From the NCBI GenBank assembly GCA_910589675.1, contig CAJUTO010000005.1, positions 1 to 64,000 on the forward strand: a stretch of 64,000 nt of DNA, given 5' to 3'. The stretch comes from an uncultured Lactobacillus sp. (GTDB lineage Bacteria > Bacillota > Bacilli > Lactobacillales > Lactobacillaceae). The notes beneath the pieces were generated by a model, which saw only the letters and a list, made by a program, of their open reading frames with translations, did no database searches and was not told the DNA's origin. Of this stretch, positions 1 through 9,093 are shown piece by piece. The translations under genes were made by a program, and so were the position numbers. Every line of letters begins with the position of its first letter. Within the stretch, counting starts at the first letter, position 1.

Positions 1-17
1 CTAATCTATCAAGCAGC

Positions 18-527
18 TTAACTAAAAGTGTTCAATTTATTATTGCAATTTGCGTTTAAATTATTTTTATATAAGTCCTTTAATTCTACCAAATGGCATT
101 CTTCATCATTTTTTAGTCTCTTTAAAATCGCTTGTTGCAAACATATTATTCTATAAATCCCTATCGACAAAGAAAGTAAAGCGATAAGAAGTACTACTAC
201 AAACTTCCATGAGAAATACTGTTTGGTAATTAAGAGATATAATCCATATCCTAGATCGCTTATAACAATATACAGATTAATATCATCTAATGCATTTATG
301 CTATTTACTTTAAATAAAAGTAGAATTTTATTATTTATTACGAACCAAAATGATATCAATATCCCAATGACTACGGTACTTCCCCATAACTCTGCCATTA
401 CTCTTCCTGTTGGATTCAAGTAATCAATTATTATCAGCAAACATATGGAAATTAAAGATATGTACATAATATTTGTTTGTTGTAATTCAGTAAATAACTC
501 TCTAAAAATACTTTTTTCTTTTCCCAT
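18..527 (-). CDS. hypothetical multi-pass membrane protein
   Basis: I do not recognise this 169-residue protein. It has four hydrophobic segments (about residues 19-37, 46-66, 80-100 and 105-128), separated by short polar loops, and a charged Asn/Lys/Glu-rich cytoplasmic-looking tail of about 40 residues. A GGAGAAAC ribosome site precedes the ATG. No catalytic motif is visible. The gene stands alone at the window edge, beyond about 340 non-coding bases, so its partner genes (if any) lie outside the window. It could be the membrane part of a small two-gene defence or transport system, but nothing in the sequence proves this. Confidence 0.5.
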   Translation of the reverse strand: MGKEKSIFRELFTELQQTNIMYISLISICLLIIIDYLNPTGRVMAELWGSTVVIGILISFWFVINNKILLLFKVNSINALDDINLYIVISDLGYGLYLLITKQYFSWKFVVVLLIALLSLSIGIYRIICLQQAILKRLKNDEECHLVELKDLYKNNLNANCNNKLNTFS

Positions 528-856
528 GTTTCTCCTTAAATATCATCTAAACCATATCTAAAATTTCGCTAATATATTAAATATTTTTTCTAAGGACATA
601 ATTGAAGCGCTATCTAATATTATAGATAAAAATCTAATTATTTTATTAAACAAGTATATAATAGCAAGACTCGTAAGAATAAGCATTACCTAATATTTTC
701 CTATACTCTTCTAAATATTAAGGCGAATAATTATTCCACCTCTACCGGTTGCTTTACTGCTGTTAGCACCCGTAAACTCAACAATTCAGTTAGCAAATTT
801 TTATAGCTATTCTAATTTTTCTCTTAATTAGAATCAGACTTGAAAAAACTAATTGC
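528..856. other. AT-rich intergenic stretch without a supported gene
   Basis: About 330 bases hold no convincing gene. A perfect 9-bp inverted repeat (ATTCTAATT, 8-base loop) lies at 809-834 without a T-run. A short open stretch on the minus strand around 722-787 has slightly higher GC and could be the scrap of a lost gene, but it is too short to identify. Confidence 0.4.
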
Positions 857-898
857 AAAAGAAAAGGAATTAAACAACTAAATTTAGTGCTTAATTCC
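857..898 (-). terminator. terminator of the choline-binding protein gene
   Basis: On the minus strand GGAATTA pairs with TAATTCC, with a second ACTAAA/TTTAGT helix inside it, followed by TTTTCTTTT. It lies about 20 bases after the stop of the choline-binding protein reading frame. Confidence 0.7.
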
Positions 899-917
899 TC
901 ATTAACATATTCATCTA

Positions 918-2197
918 TTAGATTTGATAGTAATGTCCATCCCGATCAAAGTAATACTTTTTCCACTTACCGTTTCCTACATAAGTGTCATAGTAATCAT
1001 CTGTTACCATATTTCCCTTCTTATCGAAATAATACCATTGTCCACTTGGTGTCTTTACCCATTCTTCCGTTGCTCTCGTACCATCGCTTTTCGCATAACT
1101 CCAAGTCTTATTATCAGCATCGTAAGCCCAATGATTGGTTAAATAATGACCATTTTTATCAAAATAATATATTTTCCAATAATCATTTGCACAACGAGTT
1201 CTAAACCAACCGTTTGCTGCCATAGCCTCTGAAGCAGTAAAGTAATACCATTGACCGTCATTGTTTTTTAACCATTCTTGTACTGCAGGTATACCATCAT
1301 TTTTCGTATAAATCCACATCTTATCAGCAGAATCATAAGCCCATGCATTAGTCATATAACTACCATCTTTATCGAAGTAATATGGTTTCCAGACGTCATT
1401 TTTAATATGAGTATCTAAGAGAACATTTGTTGGCATCATCCCAATATTATCAAAATAATACCACCGTCCGTTTGGTGTCTTTACCCATTCTCTTATTGCT
1501 TGAGTTCCGTCAGTTTTTGTATAGCTCCAAGTTTTGCCATATGAATCATATACCCAATGATCTGTTAAATAATGACCATTCTGATCAAAGTAATATTTCT
1601 TCCAGTTACCATCTTTTAACTGAGTATTATACCAACCATTTGTTACCATAACTCCTGCATTATTAAAATAATACCATTTGTTATCGGATGCTCTTACCCA
1701 CTCTTCTAATGCTGGGGTGCCATCCTGATTAGTATAACCCCAGAGATGATTATTTGAATCATATACCCAATGATTGGTTATAGGGGCACCATTTTTATCA
1801 AATTCAGTGGCTAAATGAAGATTTACTGGATGACCATCTTTATCAAAGTAATATTCACCTTCTGAAGGTGTATCATACCAGCTATTTGTTACCATAACCC
1901 CATTATCGTTAATATAATATCTGGCTCCATTGGCTCCTTTTACCCATTCTTCTAATGCTTGAGTTCCATCCTTTTTTGCATAGCTCCAAGTTTTCTCATA
2001 TTTATCATAAGCCCAATGGTTTATTAAATAGTGACCATTTTTATCAAAGTAGTATTCTTTTGAATTATTATTTTTCAAAGAAGTTAGGACCCAGCCATTG
2101 GCTGCCATAATTCCACTAACGCCAAAATAATACCATTGGCCATCTGACAGTTTTAACCATTCTTCATTTGCTTGTGTACCATCATTTTTTACGTAAC
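918..2197 (-). pseudogene. choline-binding protein, C-terminal part cut off by a frameshift
   Basis: This is the larger, C-terminal part of a secreted choline-binding protein that begins at 3046. It encodes six of the eight roughly 67-residue super-repeats of the form WSYxKxDGT...EEW, QWYYFDxxGxM, KYYFDKNGHYL. Each carries the aromatic Trp/Tyr-Tyr-Phe clusters and Gly turns of CW_binding_1 (choline-binding) modules. The frame is open from 2208 down to the stop at 918. Its first in-frame ATG (2108) lies inside a repeat, lacks a good ribosome site and has no signal peptide, so separate translation would give a cytoplasmic fragment. It joins the upstream frame if one G is restored at about 2199. 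The end is intact, with a terminator just downstream. Confidence 0.8.
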
Positions 2198-3046
2198 TCA
2201 GATATTAACAGCTGAATCATAAACCCAATGATTCGTTAAATAATGACCATTTTTATCAAAATAATATATCTTTCCATCGGTATCAAACCAACTATTTGTT
2301 ACCATATTCCCATTAAAATCAAAATAATACCATTGATTATCTTTAGCCTTCAGCCATTGGTCATTGGCTTGTACTCCATCATTTCTTGCATAACTCCAAG
2401 TTTTACCATAGGGATCATATGCCCAATAATCTGTTAAATAATGTCCATCCTTATTAAAGTAATACTTTTTTCCATTATCTTCTTGTATTGAAGTAGTAGC
2501 AAACCAGCCGTTTGATGCCATATTTCCATTTTTATCAAAATAATACCATTGATTATCTTTGGTCTTTACCCATTCTTGATTGGCATTTGTACCATCACTT
2601 TTTATATAACTCCAGGTTTTAATATTAGAATTATATCTCCATTTATTTGTATTATCATTCTTAACTGAATACAAAGACGGAGATGCTGGAACCCATTGAG
2701 AGGTCACCTTAGCATTTAATTGTACTGCGTTAGTTGACGTTTGTTTTTCATTTTCTATATTATTCTTTGTTTCTTGGGCTCCTACTAATTTTTTATCTAA
2801 ATCATTTTGATTATTAGAAGAAGATACTAAAGAGGCATTAAACTTAGAATTAGTTACTGAGTTTTGCGCTATTGCATTATTTCTAGACGCGTCGTTTTGG
2901 TTAATTACTTTAGTATTAGTTTGCTCATTATGATTAAGACTAGTTTTGACGTTATCTGCTTTAACTTGTGAAACATTAAATTCTAAAAAGAGTGCCCCTA
3001 AAATTAAGGATGAAATACCAATATTTAATTTCTTTCGATTATGCAT
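2198..3046 (-). CDS. secreted choline-binding repeat protein, truncated N-terminal part
   Basis: This 282-residue frame starts with a typical signal peptide (RKK, hydrophobic core at about 10-25, VKA-D cleavage at about 30). A Ser/Asn/Thr-rich low-complexity linker follows to about residue 125, then two and a fraction choline-binding super-repeats. GAAAGTGAT precedes the ATG. The frame ends in TGA inside the motif expected to read N-I-W-S-Y: the DNA has ATCTGAGTTAC where all other repeats imply ATCTGGAGTTAC. One missing G therefore explains the stop. The repaired gene spans 918-3046, about 708 residues and eight super-repeats, with no enzymatic domain, so it would be a non-enzymatic surface protein docked on phosphocholine. 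It follows the choline importer by 122 bases and may share its transcript. Confidence 0.8.
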   Translation of the reverse strand: MHNRKKLNIGISSLILGALFLEFNVSQVKADNVKTSLNHNEQTNTKVINQNDASRNNAIAQNSVTNSKFNASLVSSSNNQNDLDKKLVGAQETKNNIENEKQTSTNAVQLNAKVTSQWVPASPSLYSVKNDNTNKWRYNSNIKTWSYIKSDGTNANQEWVKTKDNQWYYFDKNGNMASNGWFATTSIQEDNGKKYYFNKDGHYLTDYWAYDPYGKTWSYARNDGVQANDQWLKAKDNQWYYFDFNGNMVTNSWFDTDGKIYYFDKNGHYLTNHWVYDSAVNI

Positions 3047-3168
3047 TATTCAATCACTTTCTATACTTATATTTTTTATAAAAAATACATTTTAATTTTT
3101 GCACAAAATTCAATCGCTTACAAGTAGACCTTAGACATAATATTTCATCAAGCTTCCAACACCTTTAA

Positions 3169-4668
3169 TCAATTTTTCTTCCGCCCAAGTAAACTCTTAT
3201 AAAAACTAATTACAATTAAAATCATAACTATACTAGTTGGTAGTGCAGCAATAATAGCCACTGATTGAATATTATAAACAGACTCCCCAGTCAGAATCAG
3301 TACTAAAGGAAAAATACTAAAAGCAATTGCCCAAAATGCTCTCATTTTTTTACTTGGAGTTTCTTCTACAAGTAAATTCTTGTATGAGTATTTGGAAATG
3401 ACCATAGTTATGGAATCAAAAACCGTACAGTACAATCCTATCATTGCCCCACTAAGAATAATTAATCCCCATTCATAATGAGGTAAAGTTTTTAAAAGAG
3501 TAGTTATGATTACCGGATAAGAAACGTCTTTGCTTAATAAGGCTGTAACATTGATAATTCCTCGAATTTGTTCTCTAATCCCAAAATTACTCAAAATAAT
3601 AAAGGATAAGAAAGTGCCACTCAATCCCCAAAAATATGCACCTAAAATAATTTCACGAATTTTTTTCCCTTTACTGATACTTCCAATAAAAAATGGGGTA
3701 GCAACACACCAAACAATCCAATAAGACCAATAATACACAGTCCAATTTTGAGTAAAACTATTAATTTTATTTGGCAGTGCTAAAGAAATAAAATTAGTAG
3801 TTAAATTTCTTATTGCAGCTCCTCCTGCCACAAAGTCAGAACCTACTCCACCTCCTACAAGTAAGACATATAATAATAAAAGTCCAAACATAGAGAAAGC
3901 TATTACCGAAAAACGGCTCATTGCTTTTAAGCCAAGTAAAGAAACTGATAAATAAATTATGACTATCAACGCCATTAAAATTAAAGACCAAGTTTGTACA
4001 GTTCCTACATGAAACAAAGTTTTCGCAACTTGAGCTAATAAAGGAAGGGACATTGAAAAAGTAGTAGCTGTTGCTGCCACTAGAGAAAAAATCGCAATTA
4101 AATCTATTACTTTACCCGTAATACCATCAATTAAATTTCCAAAAATTGGCCGACATGCTTCCGAGAATTTTTGTTTTTTGTTTTTAGACACATAGAGCAT
4201 GTATGCAAATGCAACTGCCAACATAATATAAAATGACCATGCAATTGGTCCCCAGTGAAACAAAGAATATGTTATGGACCATTCAAAAGGATTTTGTCTA
4301 TTTTTAATAGTTGGCTCTCCCATATACATCATCCACTCACACAACGAATAGAAGATCACATCTGCAGACATAGTGGAGGTAAAGATCATCATCCCCCATT
4401 TAAAAGCAGGGTAAATTGGCCTATCATCTTTTTTACCAATTTTTATATTTCCCAGAGGTGAGAACGCTAAGATTAAGGTACTTAGTAAAAATAAAGCTCC
4501 TACCCAAAGATAGTAGCTTGAAAAATATCTATTTATTCTAGCCCGCACATTTACTAGACAATTTTTAGACTCATTTGGAAAAATAAGAAATATACAGCTT
4601 AGAACTAAAACTGACAATAAAGGAATAGAGATTAGTGAATAATCTATTTTTGTAAACTTTTTTTTCAT
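3169..4668 (-). CDS. BCCT-family choline/betaine transporter
   Basis: This 499-residue protein has about 12 membrane segments. It carries the BCCT signature NWTVYYWSYW (residues 308-317; the family normally has Trp where Tyr316 stands), followed by the family-typical WCVATPFF and SKGKKIRE stretch. BCCT carriers import quaternary amines such as choline, betaine and carnitine, usually with sodium or protons. The gene starts one base after the stop of the LicC-like gene, so it belongs to the lic operon. By context its job is probably choline uptake for phosphocholine synthesis, the role played by the unrelated LicB permease in pneumococcus. Long periplasm-spanning osmosensory tails are absent, which argues against an osmoregulated betaine carrier. 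The substrate is inferred. Confidence 0.85.
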   Translation of the reverse strand: MKKKFTKIDYSLISIPLLSVLVLSCIFLIFPNESKNCLVNVRARINRYFSSYYLWVGALFLLSTLILAFSPLGNIKIGKKDDRPIYPAFKWGMMIFTSTMSADVIFYSLCEWMMYMGEPTIKNRQNPFEWSITYSLFHWGPIAWSFYIMLAVAFAYMLYVSKNKKQKFSEACRPIFGNLIDGITGKVIDLIAIFSLVAATATTFSMSLPLLAQVAKTLFHVGTVQTWSLILMALIVIIYLSVSLLGLKAMSRFSVIAFSMFGLLLLYVLLVGGGVGSDFVAGGAAIRNLTTNFISLALPNKINSFTQNWTVYYWSYWIVWCVATPFFIGSISKGKKIREIILGAYFWGLSGTFLSFIILSNFGIREQIRGIINVTALLSKDVSYPVIITTLLKTLPHYEWGLIILSGAMIGLYCTVFDSITMVISKYSYKNLLVEETPSKKMRAFWAIAFSIFPLVLILTGESVYNIQSVAIIAALPTSIVMILIVISFYKSLLGRKKN

Positions 4669-4669
4669 T

Positions 4670-5383
4670 TTATTTTACATACTTTTCATAAGAAGAATCG
4701 ATATTTGCCAATTCTTTAATACTATCAATTTCTACTATGTCAGATTCACTAATCTTATGTACTGAAAGATTGAATTTATCGGCATATAAAAACATTGGAA
4801 TATCATCCCAATAAATATCATAATTTTTATTTTCAAATTCTTTTTCTACGAATTTTCCTAATAAAGAGCTATCAGCTGCGTTCCATTTGGAAACACTATA
4901 CAAACGCCAACCATTATCGCCACCATCTCTGTCACAAGATATAACCTTTCCTTCCTCATTCGTATGCATTATCCATTCATCCGACCATTTATTAATTGAA
5001 CTACCTGCATAACCTGATTTCTCAAAATTACTACTCAAAATGTCAGGATTATAAATCAACTGATCTCCATCTAAAATAATAGTATTCTTTAATTCTTTTC
5101 GAGCAACATATAAAGAAGAGATATTATTATATTGATTAAAATATGGATTGTGAATTAACTTAAGATTTTTATATTTCTTAGATAGGAATTCAAACTTATC
5201 TGCTAAATAGCCTGTGACTACTGTAATATCAGTTATATTTTCCTGATGTAAAGCTTGAATAATACTTTCAATCATTCTTATTCCATTAACTTTTACTAGA
5301 GGTTTAGGTGTTTCATTAGTTAATGGTCTCATTCTTGTTCCCATACCCGCTGCCATAATTATTGCATTATTTATTTCTGTCAT
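4670..5383 (-). CDS. licC: LicC-like CTP:phosphocholine cytidylyltransferase
   Basis: This 237-residue protein is a nucleotidyltransferase-fold enzyme with the pyrophosphorylase loop AAGMGTRMRP (residues 11-20), PKPLVKV (about 26-32), the metal-binding LDGDQ (104-108) and a terminal EIDS motif, all in the order seen in pneumococcal LicC (about 229 residues). LicC makes CDP-choline from CTP and phosphocholine. The gene overlaps the upstream kinase fusion by 17 bases and is followed after one base by the choline importer, so translation is probably coupled. The upstream protein already has a cytidylyltransferase domain, so the two copies may have different substrates (for example phosphocholine versus another phospho-alcohol), or one may be the dedicated enzyme. 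Family assignment is firm; substrate is inferred from context. Confidence 0.8.
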   Translation of the reverse strand: MTEINNAIIMAAGMGTRMRPLTNETPKPLVKVNGIRMIESIIQALHQENITDITVVTGYLADKFEFLSKKYKNLKLIHNPYFNQYNNISSLYVARKELKNTIILDGDQLIYNPDILSSNFEKSGYAGSSINKWSDEWIMHTNEEGKVISCDRDGGDNGWRLYSVSKWNAADSSLLGKFVEKEFENKNYDIYWDDIPMFLYADKFNLSVHKISESDIVEIDSIKELANIDSSYEKYVK

Positions 5384-7112
5384 TCTTTTTCTCCAAATAA
5401 TTCAAAACTAATTTACTATACTCTTTTGCATATCGATATTGTGCAAGAGAATATTCTCCAAAGTCTAATCCAAGAGATTGCTTATATTCACACCAATTAC
5501 TCCACAGTAATCCCCCAACTGCAACGTAAGCATAAATCTTATATCGGATATTTTCCGAAACTTTATTTTCATAATATATATTTATTAATTGATCAATTTT
5601 CTCCTTAGTATAACCGGCATAAATAGCATACATAGCAATATCTAAATCCGGATCTTGCATGCCTGCATATTCCCAATCAATAAGAAACACATTATTATTT
5701 TGATCAATTAAAAAATTATCATAATTTGCATCAATATGGCATAAAGACCACTTTGTAACATTATCCTCAATAAATGGTTTTAATTTTAAGACCCAATCTT
5801 TTATTTCTTCATAATCACGATAAGCCGATGCTATTTTTCTAAGACTTTCATAAAAATCAATTTGTTTCCAAAGATCAAAAGTATGATCAACTTGATAATT
5901 TTGATTATGAAATTTACGCAATACACTCATACTTTTTTTCACATCTTGAATATTATTTGCGTCACTATTTCTAGTATTCTCTAAAAATTCAGATATTTTA
6001 TAACCACTATCAGGATTTAGATAGAGAATTGTTTCTGTATACGGCTCTTTCTTTACTCTCTGATAGACATCGTATTCTTCTTTGCGATCAATTAATTTAT
6101 CGGTTCCTTCACCAGGAATACGCATAATATATCTTTTATTATTAACAGTAAAAATAAATGATCGATTAGTCATTCCTTTTTTTAGAGTATGAATATTATG
6201 GATATCTTTTTTATTTACTTTTAAAATGTCCTCAATGATCTCAATTGCATCATTTTTTAAATGAGTAGAACCTGAATCTAAGTCTAGTAATTGCTCGTAT
6301 GAATTAATTTCAGCATGACTATTATCAGAAATAAGCTTACCTTTTAATAAAAAATTTTTCTTATTTTCTAATACATCTTCCCAAAAAGAGGTATATTGCT
6401 TTTCTTCAATACTTTTTTCTAAAAGTTTTGAAATGTTTTTTCCTTGCATCTCATTGAGATATGCAAGTCCAATCATTTTATTTCCCTTTGATGAGTTAAA
6501 ACGTACCTTTTCATTATTCTTTACTTGCCAGTTTGATCCGGGAACTTGTTCTTCACCAAATAAATACCAAGATTCATCTTCAATAGTAGAAAATGGATTT
6601 TTCTCAAACCAAACATCACACGGCAAAATATAGGTATCTGAAATATCATCTTTTACTAAGAAGAGAGAATATATATTATTCCAATCTTTATAATGAGAAT
6701 TAACAACTAATTTAACATTATATTTATCAATTAAAAATTCATAATGCTCTTTCATAAAGCCGACTACAACTTTTATATCTTGCACTCCCACTTCATGCAA
6801 TTGTTTAATCAAACGTTCAATTAATGTTTCTCCCTTAACTTCAAGTAACCCTTTCGGTTCTTCAGTATTGATCGGGACCATTCTCATTCCATATCCGGCT
6901 GCCAGAATTACAGCATTTTGGGGATGATGTTTTTTAAAATAATTTCTTGTCTTTAATGTAATATTATTATTCTCATCTATAAACTTTTCCTGTTTTAATT
7001 TACTAATTATCTGGTTTACTTTTCCCAGTGAAACTGATAATTGTTCTGCCAATTCCCGCTGGCTGACACCTGATTTTATCTTTTTTAATACTTCTATTTC
7101 TTTGATGTTCAT
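5367..7112 (-). CDS. winged-helix / LicC-like / LicA-like choline kinase fusion
   Basis: Three domains are visible in 581 residues. Residues 5-50 form a helix-turn-helix of the wHTH type (QRELAEQLSVSLGKVNQII). Residues 66-290 are a cytidylyltransferase with AAGYGMRM (71-78), EEPKGLLEV and LPCD (Asp166). Residues 300-575 are a choline/aminoglycoside-kinase fold with GMTNRSF (Gly loop, 313-319), the catalytic HIDANYDN (459-466) and the metal-binding IDWEY (478-482). The kinase part resembles LicA, which phosphorylates choline. It is the first gene of the lic operon, read from a good promoter about 70 bases upstream. A DNA-binding domain fused to the two enzymes of CDP-choline synthesis suggests that the enzyme may sense substrate and regulate its own operon. 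That is inference. All catalytic residues checked are present. Confidence 0.82.
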   Translation of the reverse strand: MNIKEIEVLKKIKSGVSQRELAEQLSVSLGKVNQIISKLKQEKFIDENNNITLKTRNYFKKHHPQNAVILAAGYGMRMVPINTEEPKGLLEVKGETLIERLIKQLHEVGVQDIKVVVGFMKEHYEFLIDKYNVKLVVNSHYKDWNNIYSLFLVKDDISDTYILPCDVWFEKNPFSTIEDESWYLFGEEQVPGSNWQVKNNEKVRFNSSKGNKMIGLAYLNEMQGKNISKLLEKSIEEKQYTSFWEDVLENKKNFLLKGKLISDNSHAEINSYEQLLDLDSGSTHLKNDAIEIIEDILKVNKKDIHNIHTLKKGMTNRSFIFTVNNKRYIMRIPGEGTDKLIDRKEEYDVYQRVKKEPYTETILYLNPDSGYKISEFLENTRNSDANNIQDVKKSMSVLRKFHNQNYQVDHTFDLWKQIDFYESLRKIASAYRDYEEIKDWVLKLKPFIEDNVTKWSLCHIDANYDNFLIDQNNNVFLIDWEYAGMQDPDLDIAMYAIYAGYTKEKIDQLINIYYENKVSENIRYKIYAYVAVGGLLWSNWCEYKQSLGLDFGEYSLAQYRYAKEYSKLVLNYLEKKNDRNK

Positions 7113-7174
7113 TTTATTTGCTTTCTATTTTTTATTGAACATTGATAGTATATCATATAAACCATCATTAATAT

Positions 7175-7204
7175 AATGTAAATTTGATTAAAATTAATTG
7201 TCAA
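7175..7204 (-). promoter_or_regulatory. promoter of the lic operon
   Basis: On the minus strand a perfect TTGACA (7199-7204) is followed after 18 bases by TACATT (7175-7180). Between it and the start codon at 7112 lies a palindrome, TGATA-GTA-TATCA (7143-7155). It could be an operator for the winged-helix domain encoded just downstream, though that is a guess. Confidence 0.55.
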
Positions 7205-7667
7205 ATTGACTTATATTTTCTAATATAAGCCTACTCCATGCAATTTTTAGTGAATAAAAACTCTACCATATTGTAGTATTCGAATTTTTTAAATAAAAGA
7301 ACAAAATACTCTCTTTGTTTAATCATTTTACTTATCTTAATTTTGACAAATTTAAATAACTTACAGTTCATTTGCTTAGAAAGTAAATCTAGCTATGTAT
7401 TATATAGTTTTAGAAGTTACTTAAATCAAATAATATTTCAAGTTTTTCTTATGACATTATCCTAAACATATCAAAAAGTTTAATACTTTAAAGATTATGC
7501 CGCCCAAGAAATTATTATTCTAAACTGTAATAAGGAGTTTAGATATATTGGAGAATCTGCGACAATAAAAATGAAAAACATACTACATAAAGGAATCGAA
7601 TACTATTAATTTCTGAATATAACTATACCTGGAAATACTTTCTCTAATTAATAAATTAGCCTAAAAG
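7205..7667. other. AT-rich non-coding stretch between lic operon and second choline-binding gene
   Basis: I see no open frame with a ribosome site, no RNA gene and no repeat in these 460 bases. It is very AT-rich, holds upstream sequence for the lic promoter, and ends at the terminator at 7668. Confidence 0.4.
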
Positions 7668-7710
7668 AAAAAGAATCAAACAATTTTTAAAAATTGTTTG
7701 ATTCTTTTTT
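7668..7710 (-). terminator. terminator of the second choline-binding gene
   Basis: A long, nearly perfect hairpin has AAAGAATCAAACAATTTTT pairing with its complement. T-runs flank it on both strands, so it could stop transcription in either direction. It lies 70 bases after the stop at 7780. Confidence 0.85.
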
Positions 7711-7779
7711 AAAGCTATTTATCAACAGGCTTGTAAAAATAATCTAATATTCTTACATTACTTTATAAATATCTATGGA

Positions 7780-9085
7780 TTATGCTATGTGCCCCATACT
7801 ATCTAAATAGTAAGATCTTTCCTCATCATCAGTAATCCAGGTGTTTGTATATGGTACTCCATGTGAATTCACGTAGAACCAGTGCCAACCTGTACTGTCT
7901 GGTAATAGTTGCCATGAATCGCTATAGTGCTTTTTCGCTACTTTTCCATCTGAGTGGATGAAAACCCAATCTCCATTATCGTTTCTTCTCCAGCCGCTCT
8001 TATAAGTAATATGACCCATATTATCCATATAATATGTATCATCATTGTTATCAGTAATCCAGGTGTTCATATATGGTACTCCATGTGAATTTAGATAGAA
8101 CCAGTGCCAACCTGTACTATCTGGTAATCGATCCCATGAATCAGTGTAGTGCTTTTTCGCTACTTTTCCATCTGAATGGATGAAAACCCAATCTCCATTA
8201 TCGTTTCTTCTCCATCCTCGAGTATAGGTAATATGACCCATATTATCCATATAATATGTATCATCATTGTTATCAGTAATCCAGGTGTTCATATATGGTA
8301 CTCCATGTGAATTTAGATAGAACCAGTGCCAACCTGTACTATCTGGTAATCGATCCCATGAATCAGTGTAGTGCTTTTTCGCTACTTTTCCATCTGAATG
8401 GATGAAAACCCAATCTCCATTATCGTTTCTTCTCCATCCTCGAGTATAAGTAATATGACCCATATTATTCATATAATATGTATCATCATTGTTATCAGTA
8501 ATCCAGGTGTTCGTATATGGTACTCCATCCGAATTCAGGTAGAACCAATGTGTGCCTGTTCTATCTGGTAACCGTTGCCATGAATCACTATAATCCTTTC
8601 GAGCTACTTGTCCATTAGATAAAACATAAACCCAGTTGCCATCACTATTTTTTCTCCATCCTTCTTGTGACCAATATGCACTAGCACTAAGAGATCTAAC
8701 AGTCGCATAGGCAGTTTTAGAACTTATTGCATTTTTCACATCAAAGGTTGTAGTAGAGTTAGCATTTTCACTATGTTTATCATCTAAAGATGAGGTATTA
8801 TTTCCTTGACTCTGTTTTTCAGTACCTTGATTATCTAAAAGTAATGTGCCATTTTGATCTTTTTTTCATTATTTACTGATTCTAGTTGTGTCTTCTCTAC
8901 ATTTTGAGAATTATTAGTAGCAGAAGCAGAAGATTCAGTTTCTTTATTATTAATAATTTGAATATGACTATTCTGATCTGTTGACACAGTAGTATCAGCC
9001 TTAACATGACTAGTTAAAGCCATATTAATCCCTAAACCTAATGTAATAGAATAGAAAAAATACTTTTTTTCAACCTTTTATTCAT
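7780..9085 (-). pseudogene. secreted choline/cell-wall-binding repeat protein with two frameshifts
   Basis: A strong AGGAGG (9094-9099) lies 8 bases before an ATG at 9083-9085. That start reads MNKRLKKS, then stops after 15 codons. Adding one A to the run of seven at 9064-9070 restores a signal peptide reading MNKRLKKKYFFYSITLGLG and ending in SHVKA-D. The frame then runs until a second run of seven A at about 8860-8866. There another added A rejoins it to the frame that ends at 7780 (GTG-initiated fragment at 8739). The repaired protein has a Ser/Asn/Glu linker followed by four 74-residue repeats rich in Trp/Tyr (GWRRNDNGDWVF, HWFYLNS, TYYMDNMGHI), like CW_binding modules. No enzymatic domain is seen. 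It could be decayed, phase-variable at the A-runs, or an artefact of homopolymer miscalls. Confidence 0.75.
7790..8678 (-). repeat. four tandem 222-bp repeats encoding wall-binding modules
   Basis: The unit of 222 bases (74 codons) is repeated four times. The two central copies (starting near 8021 and 8243) are almost identical over their full length, while the outer copies differ more. The length is a multiple of three, so copy-number changes would keep the frame. Near-identity of the middle copies points to recent duplication or gene conversion. Confidence 0.85.
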
Positions 9086-9093
9086 TCAAATTT

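Noticed and set aside
722..787. Short higher-GC open stretch on the minus strand, possible gene or transposase remnant
   Set aside because: Only about 22 codons, no start or ribosome site, and no motif I can recognise.
887..1651. Plus-strand open frames opposite the first choline-binding gene
   Set aside because: They are antisense shadows of the repeat codons, lack ribosome sites and encode low-complexity His/Ser/Asn-rich strings.
7143..7155. Palindrome TGATAGTATATCA as a proven operator
   Set aside because: Five-base arms in AT-rich DNA can arise by chance, so I mention it only as a candidate under the lic promoter and fusion finding.
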